NCBI GenBank assembly: GCA_004556395.1
Contig: SFHK01000004.1
Coordinates: 105,370 to 169,369 of the forward strand
Direction: 5' to 3'
Length of the DNA stretch: 64,000 nt
Source: Clostridiales bacterium
Lineage (GTDB): Bacteria; Bacillota; Clostridia; Christensenellales; Aristaeellaceae
A program made the position numbers and the translations under genes. Below, one piece after another: positions 1-6,702 of the stretch. The notes under the pieces were generated by a model. That model had not been told where the DNA came from. It searched no databases and saw only the letters and a program-made list of their open reading frames with translations. Positions within the stretch are counted from its first letter, which is position 1; each line of letters opens with the position of its first letter.

Positions 1-367
1 TGGCGGGGTTCAGAAAGTTGTCGCCGATGCCGCCGAACAGCTGCTTCACGATGATAATCGCGAACACGCTGCCGACCACAGCCATCCACCACGTCGCCGT
101 CGGCGGAAGAATCAATCCCAGAATCAAACCCGTTACGGCCGCGGACAGGTCTCCAACCCGCACCGGAAGCCGACCGAGCTTCTGCCACAGGTATTCGGCG
201 ACGACAGCCGACGCGGTGGACACGCACAACAGCATCAGCGCGCGCGTGCCGAAATACCACACGCCCGCCGCAGCCGACGGCAGGAGCGCCAGCAGCACGT
301 TGAGCATCAGCCGCGTGGTCGTCTTGGGCGAACGGATATGGGGCGCGGTGGAAAGACGCAGACTCAT
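1..367 (-). CDS. rnfD: RnfD, electron transport complex membrane subunit (partial, 3' end outside window)
   Basis: The first 122 codons of an RnfD/NqrB-family subunit, the membrane protein that carries covalent FMN in the Rnf ferredoxin:NAD oxidoreductase. The visible part opens with LRLSTAPHIRSPKTTTR, a typical RnfD amino terminus, followed by hydrophobic segments (LLALLPSAAAGVWYF, LILGLILPPTATWWM) and the family sequence GGIGDNFLNPA. The FMN-attachment threonine lies further on and is cut off. The start codon overlaps the rnfC stop by four bases (ATGA at 367-364), so translation is probably coupled. rnfE, rnfA and rnfB would be expected to follow beyond base 1. Identity is firm although only about a third of the protein is present. 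Confidence 0.9.
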   Translation of the reverse strand, partial: MSLRLSTAPHIRSPKTTTRLMLNVLLALLPSAAAGVWYFGTRALMLLCVSTASAVVAEYLWQKLGRLPVRVGDLSAAVTGLILGLILPPTATWWMAVVGSVFAIIIVKQLFGGIGDNFLNPA

Positions 368-1686
368 TTCGCAGTTCCCCCTTTCGCCCGCTGCGCGAGC
401 TTCTGTTTGACAATCTTGAACGACGCGGTGAGCCAGCGTCTGGACGGACACTCATAGGAGCAGCAGCCGCACAGGATGCAGTCCGTCACGTGCAGCTTCT
501 CGGCCATATCCAGCTTGTCCGCGTCGGCGGCCACCTTCATCTGGTAGGGATTCAGGCCGATCGGGCACACGGCCACGCAATGCCCGCAGCGGATGCACGG
601 CCCCTCCTCCACGCTCCGCGCGTCCTTTTCGTTGTATACCACGATGCCGTTCGTGCTCTTGGCCATCGGCATGTAAATATTGGGCAGGCACAGCCCCGTC
701 ATGCCGCCGCCAAAGGCGATTTTGCCGGGCGTATCGGAAAAGCCGCCGCACGCGCCGATGACGTCCTCGGCAATCGTACCGATGCGCAGGCGCAGATTCG
801 CCGGGCTGCGCACGCAGCCGGTCACCGTGGTAATGCGGCTGATGAGCGGCTTCCCGTCGATCACCGCGTCGGCAATCGCCGCGCACGTACCCACGTTCAG
901 AACGATCACGCCCACGTCGATCGGCAGCTTCTTAACCGGCACCTGCCGCTTCGCGACCGCCTCGATCAGCTGCTTCTCGCCGCCCTGCGGATACTTCGTT
1001 TTCAGAACGCGCACCGACACGCCGTCGCGCCCGTTCGCCGCGCAGCGCATGCTCTCGATCGCGTCCGGTTTGTTGTCCTCAATGGCGATTACGCCCTTTT
1101 TCACGTTCAGCGCGCGCATCGCTGCCCGCAGACCGTCCACGACGCGCCCGGGCGATTCCAGCATCAGCCGGTGGTCGCACGTCAGGTGCGTTTCGCACTC
1201 CGCGCCGTTCACGATGATCATTTCGCACTTCTGCTCCGACTTCAGGCTCAGCTTCACGTGCGTCGGAAAGGACGCGCCGCCCATGCCGCAGATGCCGGCC
1301 TCCCGAATCGCGGGCACGATCTTCGCCGGATCGACCGATTCAACGCTGCCCAGCGGGTGAAGCTCCGTCCATTCGTCCAGAAAATCGTTGCGAATCGTGA
1401 CGGCCATCACCGGCTCCTCCATCAGATAGGGAATCCGCTCGACCGCCACCACCTCGCCGGACACGGACGCGTGCACCGGAATGCCCAGAAAGCCCACGGG
1501 CGTGCCGATGACCTGCCCCAGCTTGACCAGATCGCCCTTCTTCACGCACGGCTCGGACGGCGCGCCGATGTGCATGCTCATGATCAGCTGCACCGTGTCG
1601 CTGACGAAATCACGGGTGTGCAGGTGCTTCGTCGGCTCCTTGCTGCCGTAATTCAGGTGTACGCCGCGTTTGAACGTCGCCTTCAT
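364..1686 (-). CDS. rnfC: RnfC, electron transport complex NADH/ferredoxin-side subunit
   Basis: A 440-residue peripheral Rnf subunit, which links soluble carriers to the membrane complex. The start is the ATG at 1686 giving MKATFKRGVHLNYGSKE; a longer open frame upstream overlaps rnfG in another frame and is not used. A mid-protein GGASFPTHVKL segment marks the flavin/NADH-binding fold shared with NuoF. Two ferredoxin-type [4Fe-4S] motifs lie near the carboxyl end: CIRCGHCVAVCP at about residues 364-375 and CILCGCCSYECP at about 403-414. It overlaps rnfG by four bases upstream and rnfD by four bases downstream. It is shorter at the carboxyl end than proteobacterial RnfC, as usual in Clostridia. 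Confidence 0.96.
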   Translation of the reverse strand: MKATFKRGVHLNYGSKEPTKHLHTRDFVSDTVQLIMSMHIGAPSEPCVKKGDLVKLGQVIGTPVGFLGIPVHASVSGEVVAVERIPYLMEEPVMAVTIRNDFLDEWTELHPLGSVESVDPAKIVPAIREAGICGMGGASFPTHVKLSLKSEQKCEMIIVNGAECETHLTCDHRLMLESPGRVVDGLRAAMRALNVKKGVIAIEDNKPDAIESMRCAANGRDGVSVRVLKTKYPQGGEKQLIEAVAKRQVPVKKLPIDVGVIVLNVGTCAAIADAVIDGKPLISRITTVTGCVRSPANLRLRIGTIAEDVIGACGGFSDTPGKIAFGGGMTGLCLPNIYMPMAKSTNGIVVYNEKDARSVEEGPCIRCGHCVAVCPIGLNPYQMKVAADADKLDMAEKLHVTDCILCGCCSYECPSRRWLTASFKIVKQKLAQRAKGGTAK

Positions 1687-2282
1687 TGCGCATCTCCTTC
1701 CGCGTTTTCTCTGGGCTCCACAAGCGCCCGCACGGCTTCCGACACGCGCGTAACGGTGTCGTTTACGGCCTTTGATGTAATCGTCGCGGACGTAATCGCG
1801 TCCACGGTGCTTTCGCTCTTCGTTTCGCCCGCCTTCACGACGGTCAGCGGCGCGCGCTTGCCGACAAAGCCGTCCGTAAACGCCGCGTCCTTCGCCTTCG
1901 CGCCCAAACCAGCGGTTTCCGAGAAATTCGCGCCGCCCACGGATACGCCGGTGATCTCGCCGTCTGTGCGCAGCCCGATAATGACCTCGATTTCGCCGCC
2001 AAAGCCGCGGTCTGTGCCCTGCGCTACATAGCCCACGCACGCGCCGTCCCGCAGCGCTTCATACACCCAGTCAACCTGCGCGTCCCCCGCCGTTTCCAGC
2101 AGCCGGAACGCGTCCGCCTCCGGCATCACAGCCGCGCGCGCCATTTCCGCCTTGCGGCGCTCCTGCACGGCGATCGGGTCCTTGGTGAGCCTGTATGTCG
2201 CGCCGAGCACAAGCCCCGCGATCAGCGTGATGACCGCAAGCGCCAGATAACAGGGCACGCGCGGCGAGCCTTTTCGATTCAT
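1683..2282 (-). CDS. rnfG: RnfG-like FMN-binding subunit
   Basis: A 199-residue protein with one amino-terminal membrane anchor (about residues 10-30) and an extracytoplasmic FMN-binding domain. The flavinylation motif is DAITSATITS at residues 161-170, where T167 is the residue expected to receive FMN from ApbE; the usual SGAT is TSAT here. ETAGLGAKAKD (122-132) is the second conserved RnfG block. The gene precedes rnfC, whereas the common clostridial order is CDGEAB, so it may be either the RnfG subunit moved forward or an extra FMN-domain protein with the true rnfG outside the window. It follows the eetB-like gene by 18 bases and overlaps rnfC by four. Confidence 0.85.
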   Translation of the reverse strand: MNRKGSPRVPCYLALAVITLIAGLVLGATYRLTKDPIAVQERRKAEMARAAVMPEADAFRLLETAGDAQVDWVYEALRDGACVGYVAQGTDRGFGGEIEVIIGLRTDGEITGVSVGGANFSETAGLGAKAKDAAFTDGFVGKRAPLTVVKAGETKSESTVDAITSATITSKAVNDTVTRVSEAVRALVEPRENAEGDAQ

Positions 2283-2300
2283 GGTCTTCTTCCCTCCATG

Positions 2301-2837
2301 CTACCGTTTTGCGGATTCCATTTTTCTGACCGTCCGCTCGATCCGCGGGTCGAGCCCCCGAAGCGCATGCATCGCCGCCCGGCACAGGACGCCGGTGGCG
2401 ATCCCGGCCGCGACGGAGGCCGCAAGCAGCAGCGGAGCCTGCAATAGCGCCGCCCACGAGCCCAGCATGAATCTGGATACGCACATTTGTCCCGCCATAT
2501 GTGCGGACGCGCCCAGCACGCTCACGCCCACCGGGCTCAGCCGCCAGGAACGCGCGCCCACCATCATCGCCAGCATGGCGCACGCGCTGCCCGCCAGCGC
2601 GTACAGCATGCCCGTCGCGCCGGAAAACAGCAGTCCACACAGAACCGGCTTCAGAATGGCCAGCACCCACGCGCCGCCCGCGCCGAAGCACAGGAGCGTT
2701 AAAAGCAGCACCGAGTTCCCCAGCCCGATTCGCAGCCCGGGCACGGTCGACACCGGCGGAAGCTGGCGTTCCAGAAAGCCCAGCAGCAAAATCAGCGCGA
2801 GCAGGATTCCATACCGCGCCGCCGCGCGCGCCCTCAT
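2301..2837 (-). CDS. Gx transporter family / EetB-like integral membrane protein
   Basis: A 178-residue, very hydrophobic protein of the family annotated as Gx transporter or heptaprenyl diphosphate synthase component I. It has about five or six membrane segments, with the family stretch VPGLRIGLGNSVLLLTLL after the first. The start ATG at 2837 overlaps the stop of the upstream NusG-II gene (ATGA), which decides it over a longer frame reading into that gene. From memory of the family, EetB of the Listeria flavin-based extracellular electron transfer locus belongs here, paired with a NusG-II protein as it is in this window. Beside rnf it probably serves extracytoplasmic electron transfer. The link to EetB is inferred from family and neighbours. 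Confidence 0.75.
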   Translation of the reverse strand: MRARAAARYGILLALILLLGFLERQLPPVSTVPGLRIGLGNSVLLLTLLCFGAGGAWVLAILKPVLCGLLFSGATGMLYALAGSACAMLAMMVGARSWRLSPVGVSVLGASAHMAGQMCVSRFMLGSWAALLQAPLLLAASVAAGIATGVLCRAAMHALRGLDPRIERTVRKMESAKR

Positions 2838-3223
2838 GCGTCCGGCGCGTCCGCGCCCGACGCGAAAAGCTGCACGTCCACGGCGTTCGGCAGGCACACG
2901 ATATGCGCACCCATCGAGCGTTTGGAAACCTTCCCCGGCTCCATCCAGCCCTGCTCCACGCACAACTGATTTTGGCACGTCGAAGCCTTCATGCGCACGC
3001 GGCCGTCCGCAATTTCGATCTCGTTCCGGCAGCCGTTTTCCTGCTCCGCAACGATCGTCCGCGCTTCGTCCAAGCGCGCCTCAGCGAACGGTTTGCCGCC
3101 CACATAGACGCGCACGCAGTCCGCCCGCTCCGCGCGGGTTTTCAGGATGGATACGCCCGCCCACGCCAGCAGCGCCGCCGCCAGCAGCACCGCGATCACG
3201 AGCCCGTCCGCGCGTCTGAGCAT
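2834..3223 (-). CDS. NusG domain II-containing protein / EetA-like
   Basis: A 129-residue membrane-anchored protein: one amino-terminal helix (about 8-26), then a small beta domain outside the membrane. The carboxyl half carries the NusG_II signature, with STCQNQLCVEQGWM followed by IVCLPNAVDVQL. Despite the name, this family is not the transcription factor NusG. It starts at ATG 3223 after a GGAGGAAGG ribosome binding site and is the first gene of the eetA-eetB-rnfGCD run. A NusG-II plus Gx pair next to FMN-domain proteins is a known arrangement in flavin-based electron transfer loci; its exact role is not known. Confidence 0.78.
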   Translation of the reverse strand: MLRRADGLVIAVLLAAALLAWAGVSILKTRAERADCVRVYVGGKPFAEARLDEARTIVAEQENGCRNEIEIADGRVRMKASTCQNQLCVEQGWMEPGKVSKRSMGAHIVCLPNAVDVQLFASGADAPDA

Positions 3224-3270
3224 ATTCCTTCCTCCGCTTCGTTTTCAGGCAGAGCCTTCCGTCTTCCTTC

Positions 3271-3299
3271 ATTATAAATGCCTTTTTGCCGCGCGTCAA
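3271..3299 (-). promoter_or_regulatory. Promoter of the eetA-eetB-rnfGCD operon
   Basis: On the minus strand TTGACG (3299-3294) and TATAAT (3276-3271) are separated by exactly 17 bases, a near-perfect vegetative promoter 48 bases upstream of the eetA-like start. Confidence 0.85.
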
Positions 3300-3317
3300 C
3301 GGGCAAAACCGCCCATG

Positions 3318-3333
3318 TGTACAGTTCTATACA
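3318..3333. promoter_or_regulatory. Imperfect palindrome upstream of the Rnf promoter
   Basis: TGTACAGTTCTATACA pairs at 12 of 16 positions with its own reverse complement. It lies just upstream of the -35 box of the rnf operon, where an activator or repressor could bind. It does not match the Rex or NrdR consensus; the binding protein is unknown. Confidence 0.4.
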
Positions 3334-3335
3334 AC

Positions 3336-3387
3336 ACATCGCAAAAACGCCGAAAGCGCTTTTGCACCTCCAACGTTTTTGCGATGT
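3336..3387 (-). terminator. Long inverted repeat after nrdG, probable terminator
   Basis: Perfect 14-base arms at 3336-3349 and 3374-3387 enclose 24 bases, starting 4 bases after the nrdG stop. A second, mutually exclusive hairpin can form with the inner GCAAAAGCGC/GCGTTTTTGC arms. No long U-run follows, so termination may be inefficient. Confidence 0.55.
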
Positions 3388-3391
3388 TTCT

Positions 3392-3898
3392 TTACACCTG
3401 TTCTTTCTCGACGGCGTGTCCCGCCGCGAGCGACGCCGGCACGTCGATCAGCCGCTGGTTTTTGCTTCCGCGAAAGCGCAATTCCAGCGTGCGCTGCGAA
3501 AGCAGGAACGGCCCGTCCACCAGCACGTCGACCGCCGAAAGCAAATCGATGATCTGTGGCTCGGTTTCAGCTTTTTTCAAAAGCTGCTCATACGTCCAGC
3601 CGCTGTACGCCCACACGTTCAGCCCCAGCTTCTTCGCCGCGCACGCGAGCACCGCGCAGGGTTCCGGCTGGCAGAACGGATCCCCGCCGGTGAGCGTGAT
3701 GCCGTCCAGCAGCGGGTTGTCCGCCATCGTTTCAACGATCTTGTCCGTGCTTTCCAGCCTGCCCCCGTCAAAGGGATGCGTTGCGGGATTATGGCAGCCG
3801 GGGCAGTCATGCGGACAGCCCTGCGTGAACACGGCCAGCCGGAAGCCGGGCCCGTCCACAATGGAATCATTGACGATTCCCGCGATTCGAATTTCCAT
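3392..3898 (-). CDS. nrdG: Anaerobic ribonucleoside-triphosphate reductase activating protein
   Basis: A 168-residue radical SAM activase that installs the glycyl radical on NrdD. The cluster motif is CPHDCPGC (C28, C32, C35), the CxxxCxxC of the family, followed by the SAM-binding GGDPFCQPE. It starts three bases after the nrdD stop, so the two form an operon. Length is normal for NrdG. It may also act on the stand-alone glycyl-radical domain at 18616-18891, which shares the NrdD carboxyl-terminal sequence. Confidence 0.96.
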   Translation of the reverse strand: MEIRIAGIVNDSIVDGPGFRLAVFTQGCPHDCPGCHNPATHPFDGGRLESTDKIVETMADNPLLDGITLTGGDPFCQPEPCAVLACAAKKLGLNVWAYSGWTYEQLLKKAETEPQIIDLLSAVDVLVDGPFLLSQRTLELRFRGSKNQRLIDVPASLAAGHAVEKEQV

Positions 3899-3901
3899 TT
3901 C

Positions 3902-6220
3902 TTACTGCACCTGATGCTTCACGCGGTCGTGCTCCTCCGCGCGCTTGGCGTTGTTCCACTTGTCCATCGTGCCGACGAGGTAGCCGGTGATGCGGCGGAT
4001 GCGCTCAAAGTGCACCTCGCCCTCCGCGCGGCCGCAGCTGGGGCAATGGTCGCCGATGATGCCGTTGTAGCCGCACACGGGATCGCGGTCGACGGGATGG
4101 TTGATGGAGCCGTAGCCGATGCCGCTTTCCTTCATCAGGCGCACGATCTTCTCAAACGCTTCCAGATTCTGCGTGGTGTCGCCGTCCAGCTCCACATAGG
4201 AGATATGGCCGGCGTTGGTCAGCTCGTGATACGGCGCTTCCAGCCGAATCTTCTTCGCCGCGGAAATCGGGAAGTAGACCGGGATATGGAACGAGTTGGT
4301 ATAGTACTCGCGGTCAGTCACGCCCTCGATCACGCCGTAGCGCTCGCGGTCAAGCCGCACGAAGCGGCCGGACAGACCCTCTGCCGGAGTCGCGAGCAGC
4401 GTGTAGTTCAGGTGGCGCTCCGCGCTTACCTCGTCCATGCGGCGGCGCATGAATGTGATGATTTCCAGACCCAGATTCTGCGCGCGCTCGCTTTCGCCGT
4501 GATGCTCGCCGATCAGGCACTTGAGCGTTTCAGCCAGACCGATGAAGCCGACGGACAGCGTGCCGTGCTTGAGCACCTCGCGCACCTCTTCGTTCCAGTC
4601 CAGCTTTTCGGAATCGATCCACACGCCCTGACCCATCAGGAACGGGAAATTGCGCACGCACTTCTTGCACTGAATCTCGAAGCGCTCCGTCAGCTGATCC
4701 ACGGCCAGATCGAGCATGCGGGACAGCTCGTTAAAGAACATGTCGATGTTGTGGTTGGCCTTGATCGCCAGCCTCGGCAGGTTGATGGACGTGAACGACA
4801 GGTTGCCGCGGCCGTTGGAAATTTCGCGGGTGGGATCGTATACATTGCCGATCACGCGGGTACGGCAGCCCATATACGCGATTTCGGTTTCCGGATGGCC
4901 GGGCTTATAGTACTTCAGGTTGAACGGCGCGTCCTGGAACGAGAAGTTCGGGAACAGGCGCTTCGCGCTCACGCGCATGGCCAGCTTGAACAGGTCGTAG
5001 TTCGGGTCGCCGGGATTATAGTTGATGCCTTCCTTCACGCGGAAAATCTGAATGGGGAAAATCGGCGTTTCGCCGCCGCCCAGACCAGCTTCCGTGGAGA
5101 GCAGCAGGTTGCGCATGACCATGCGCGCTTCGGGCTCGGTATCCATGCCGTAGTTGATGGACGAGAACGGCACCTGCGCGCCCGCGCGGGAGTTCATGGT
5201 GTTCAGGTTGTGCACCAGCGCTTCCATCGCCTGATAGGTGGCGCGGTCGGTTTCCTCGGTCGCCTTGCGCTGGGCGAACGACTGAAGCGTGTCGATCATA
5301 TTCTCCGGCACGTTCAGCGCAAGCAGCTTTTCGCGCTCCGCCTGCTTGTACTCGGCGTTTTCTTCCAGCGTGGGGCGCTTGTTCTCCGCCTTCAGCTCGT
5401 TCATGTAGTCGACGACCAGCTTATCGGCGTCGTCCATGTCCAGCTTCAGCTCCAGCGCGCGCGCCATGTTCGTGCGGTAGCGCTTGACGAACGTCTTCTT
5501 CACGCCCTCGGCCATCGAGTAATCGAAATTCACGATGGACTGGCCGCCGTGCTGATCGTTCTGGTTGGCCTGAATGGCGATGCACGCCAGCGCGGAATAG
5601 CTCGCAATGTCGTTCGGCTCGCGAAGCACGCCGTGACCGGTCGAGAAGCCGCCGTGGAACAGCGACAGAAGGTCGATCTGCGTGCAGGTGGTGGTGAGGG
5701 TATAGAAGTCCATATCATGGATATGGATGTCGCCGTCGTTGTGGGCGGCGGCGTGCTCGGGCTTGAGCACGAACATGCTGTTGAACTGCTTTGCGCCCTC
5801 GCTGCCGTACTTCAGCATCGCGCCCATGGCGGTATCGCCGTTGATGTTGGCGTTCTCGCGCTTGATGTCGCTGTCGCGCGCAGCCTTGAAGGTGATATCG
5901 TCATAAATGCGCATCAGGCGCGTGTTCATCTGGCGCACGCGGGAGCGCTCGGCGCGGTACACGATATAGCTCTTGGCGGTGTTCACGAAGCCGTTGTCGA
6001 TCAGCACGCGCTCGACGACATCCTGTACTTCCTCCACCGTGGGAATTCCAATATTTTCATCCGCCGACAGGCGCGCGACGACCTGACCGGCCAGCTCCTC
6101 GGCCGTCTCTACGGTCTTCGCGCTGCCGGAGGCGGTAAACGCCTTCTGGATTGCCTCCGTAATCTTGTCCTTATCGAATTCGACTTTTCTGCCGTCTCGC
6201 TTGATGATGGTATCGATCAT
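3902..6220 (-). CDS. nrdD: Anaerobic ribonucleoside-triphosphate reductase, class III
   Basis: The 772-residue catalytic subunit that reduces ribonucleoside triphosphates to deoxy forms under anaerobic conditions. The amino terminus is an ATP-cone regulatory domain (KRDGRKVEFDKDKITEAI), then the ten-stranded barrel. The carboxyl terminus has a metal-binding knob, DPVCGYNG...CPSCGR, followed by the glycyl-radical loop RRITGYLVG with G746 as the expected radical site. The first zinc ligand position of the usual four-cysteine site appears as aspartate (RDPVC), which I believe also occurs in other Firmicutes. It heads the nrdDG operon behind two NrdR boxes. ATG at 6220 follows AAAAGGA. Confidence 0.97.
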   Translation of the reverse strand: MIDTIIKRDGRKVEFDKDKITEAIQKAFTASGSAKTVETAEELAGQVVARLSADENIGIPTVEEVQDVVERVLIDNGFVNTAKSYIVYRAERSRVRQMNTRLMRIYDDITFKAARDSDIKRENANINGDTAMGAMLKYGSEGAKQFNSMFVLKPEHAAAHNDGDIHIHDMDFYTLTTTCTQIDLLSLFHGGFSTGHGVLREPNDIASYSALACIAIQANQNDQHGGQSIVNFDYSMAEGVKKTFVKRYRTNMARALELKLDMDDADKLVVDYMNELKAENKRPTLEENAEYKQAEREKLLALNVPENMIDTLQSFAQRKATEETDRATYQAMEALVHNLNTMNSRAGAQVPFSSINYGMDTEPEARMVMRNLLLSTEAGLGGGETPIFPIQIFRVKEGINYNPGDPNYDLFKLAMRVSAKRLFPNFSFQDAPFNLKYYKPGHPETEIAYMGCRTRVIGNVYDPTREISNGRGNLSFTSINLPRLAIKANHNIDMFFNELSRMLDLAVDQLTERFEIQCKKCVRNFPFLMGQGVWIDSEKLDWNEEVREVLKHGTLSVGFIGLAETLKCLIGEHHGESERAQNLGLEIITFMRRRMDEVSAERHLNYTLLATPAEGLSGRFVRLDRERYGVIEGVTDREYYTNSFHIPVYFPISAAKKIRLEAPYHELTNAGHISYVELDGDTTQNLEAFEKIVRLMKESGIGYGSINHPVDRDPVCGYNGIIGDHCPSCGRAEGEVHFERIRRITGYLVGTMDKWNNAKRAEEHDRVKHQVQ

Positions 6221-6292
6221 GTTGAATCGTCCTTTTCACTGAATTTGCGACGTGCGCGCAGTTTGGAGCAAACCAAAACGCAACCGCGCGGT

Positions 6293-6339
6293 GTACATCA
6301 TATTGTGTGTCTCTTCGACCTCAATACAACATATCGAAT
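6293..6339 (-). promoter_or_regulatory. nrdD promoter with two NrdR boxes
   Basis: Two 16-base elements resembling the NrdR consensus ACACTATATATTGTGT lie at 6339-6324 and 6308-6293 on the minus strand, each matching about 11 of 16 positions. Their starts are 31 bases apart, three helical turns, the usual NrdR spacing. A promoter TTGAGG (6324-6319), 16 bases, TATGAT (6302-6297) overlaps both boxes, as expected for repression by the ATP/dATP sensor NrdR. No nrdR gene is in the window. Confidence 0.75.
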
Positions 6340-6653
6340 CCACGTGCGTTGCGCTTCGCGCTCTCGGGGCGCGCCGGAGGCGTCTCCCCCGTTCGCTGCC
6401 GCCCGGGAACGTTGTCCATTATAGGTGACTTAACACGCGAAATCAAGGGGGCAATCATAAGCACTTTTTAAATCCCGCGCGCGAATTTGTATTGGAAATT
6501 TCATACATTTGTTCCCGGCATCCCGGAAAACCCGCGTTTTCACGGGGTTGCGCGCGGCAAGATATTAAATCGGGACATCCCGGCGGATGCGCGTCCGCTT
6601 CGTTAAATTTCGCGCCCTCCCTCTTTTTTCCACCCCTCGCCGCCGCCATACGT
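6340..6653. other. Intergenic stretch between divergent nrdD and mannosidase genes
   Basis: Beyond the nrdD promoter I see no gene, tRNA or riboswitch here. There is a GC-rich stretch at 6355-6410 and a weak hairpin AACCCGCG/CGGGGTT near 6530-6550. It separates two divergent transcription units. Confidence 0.4.
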
Positions 6654-6659
6654 TATAAT
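6654..6659 (+). promoter_or_regulatory. -10 element for the mannosidase gene
   Basis: TATAAT at 6654-6659 lies 43 bases before the mannosidase start. No good -35 hexamer is found 16-18 bases upstream, so the promoter may be weak or depend on an activator. Confidence 0.4.
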
Positions 6660-6702
6660 TGAACCGGCACCCCACCCACGAAATGAAACGGAGGCTTCGC
6701 CC

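Noticed and set aside
6240..6700. tRNA or small RNA in the nrdD-mannosidase gap
   Set aside because: No cloverleaf, TTCGA-type T-loop or clear promoter-terminator pair was found by eye. No tRNA was found anywhere in the window.
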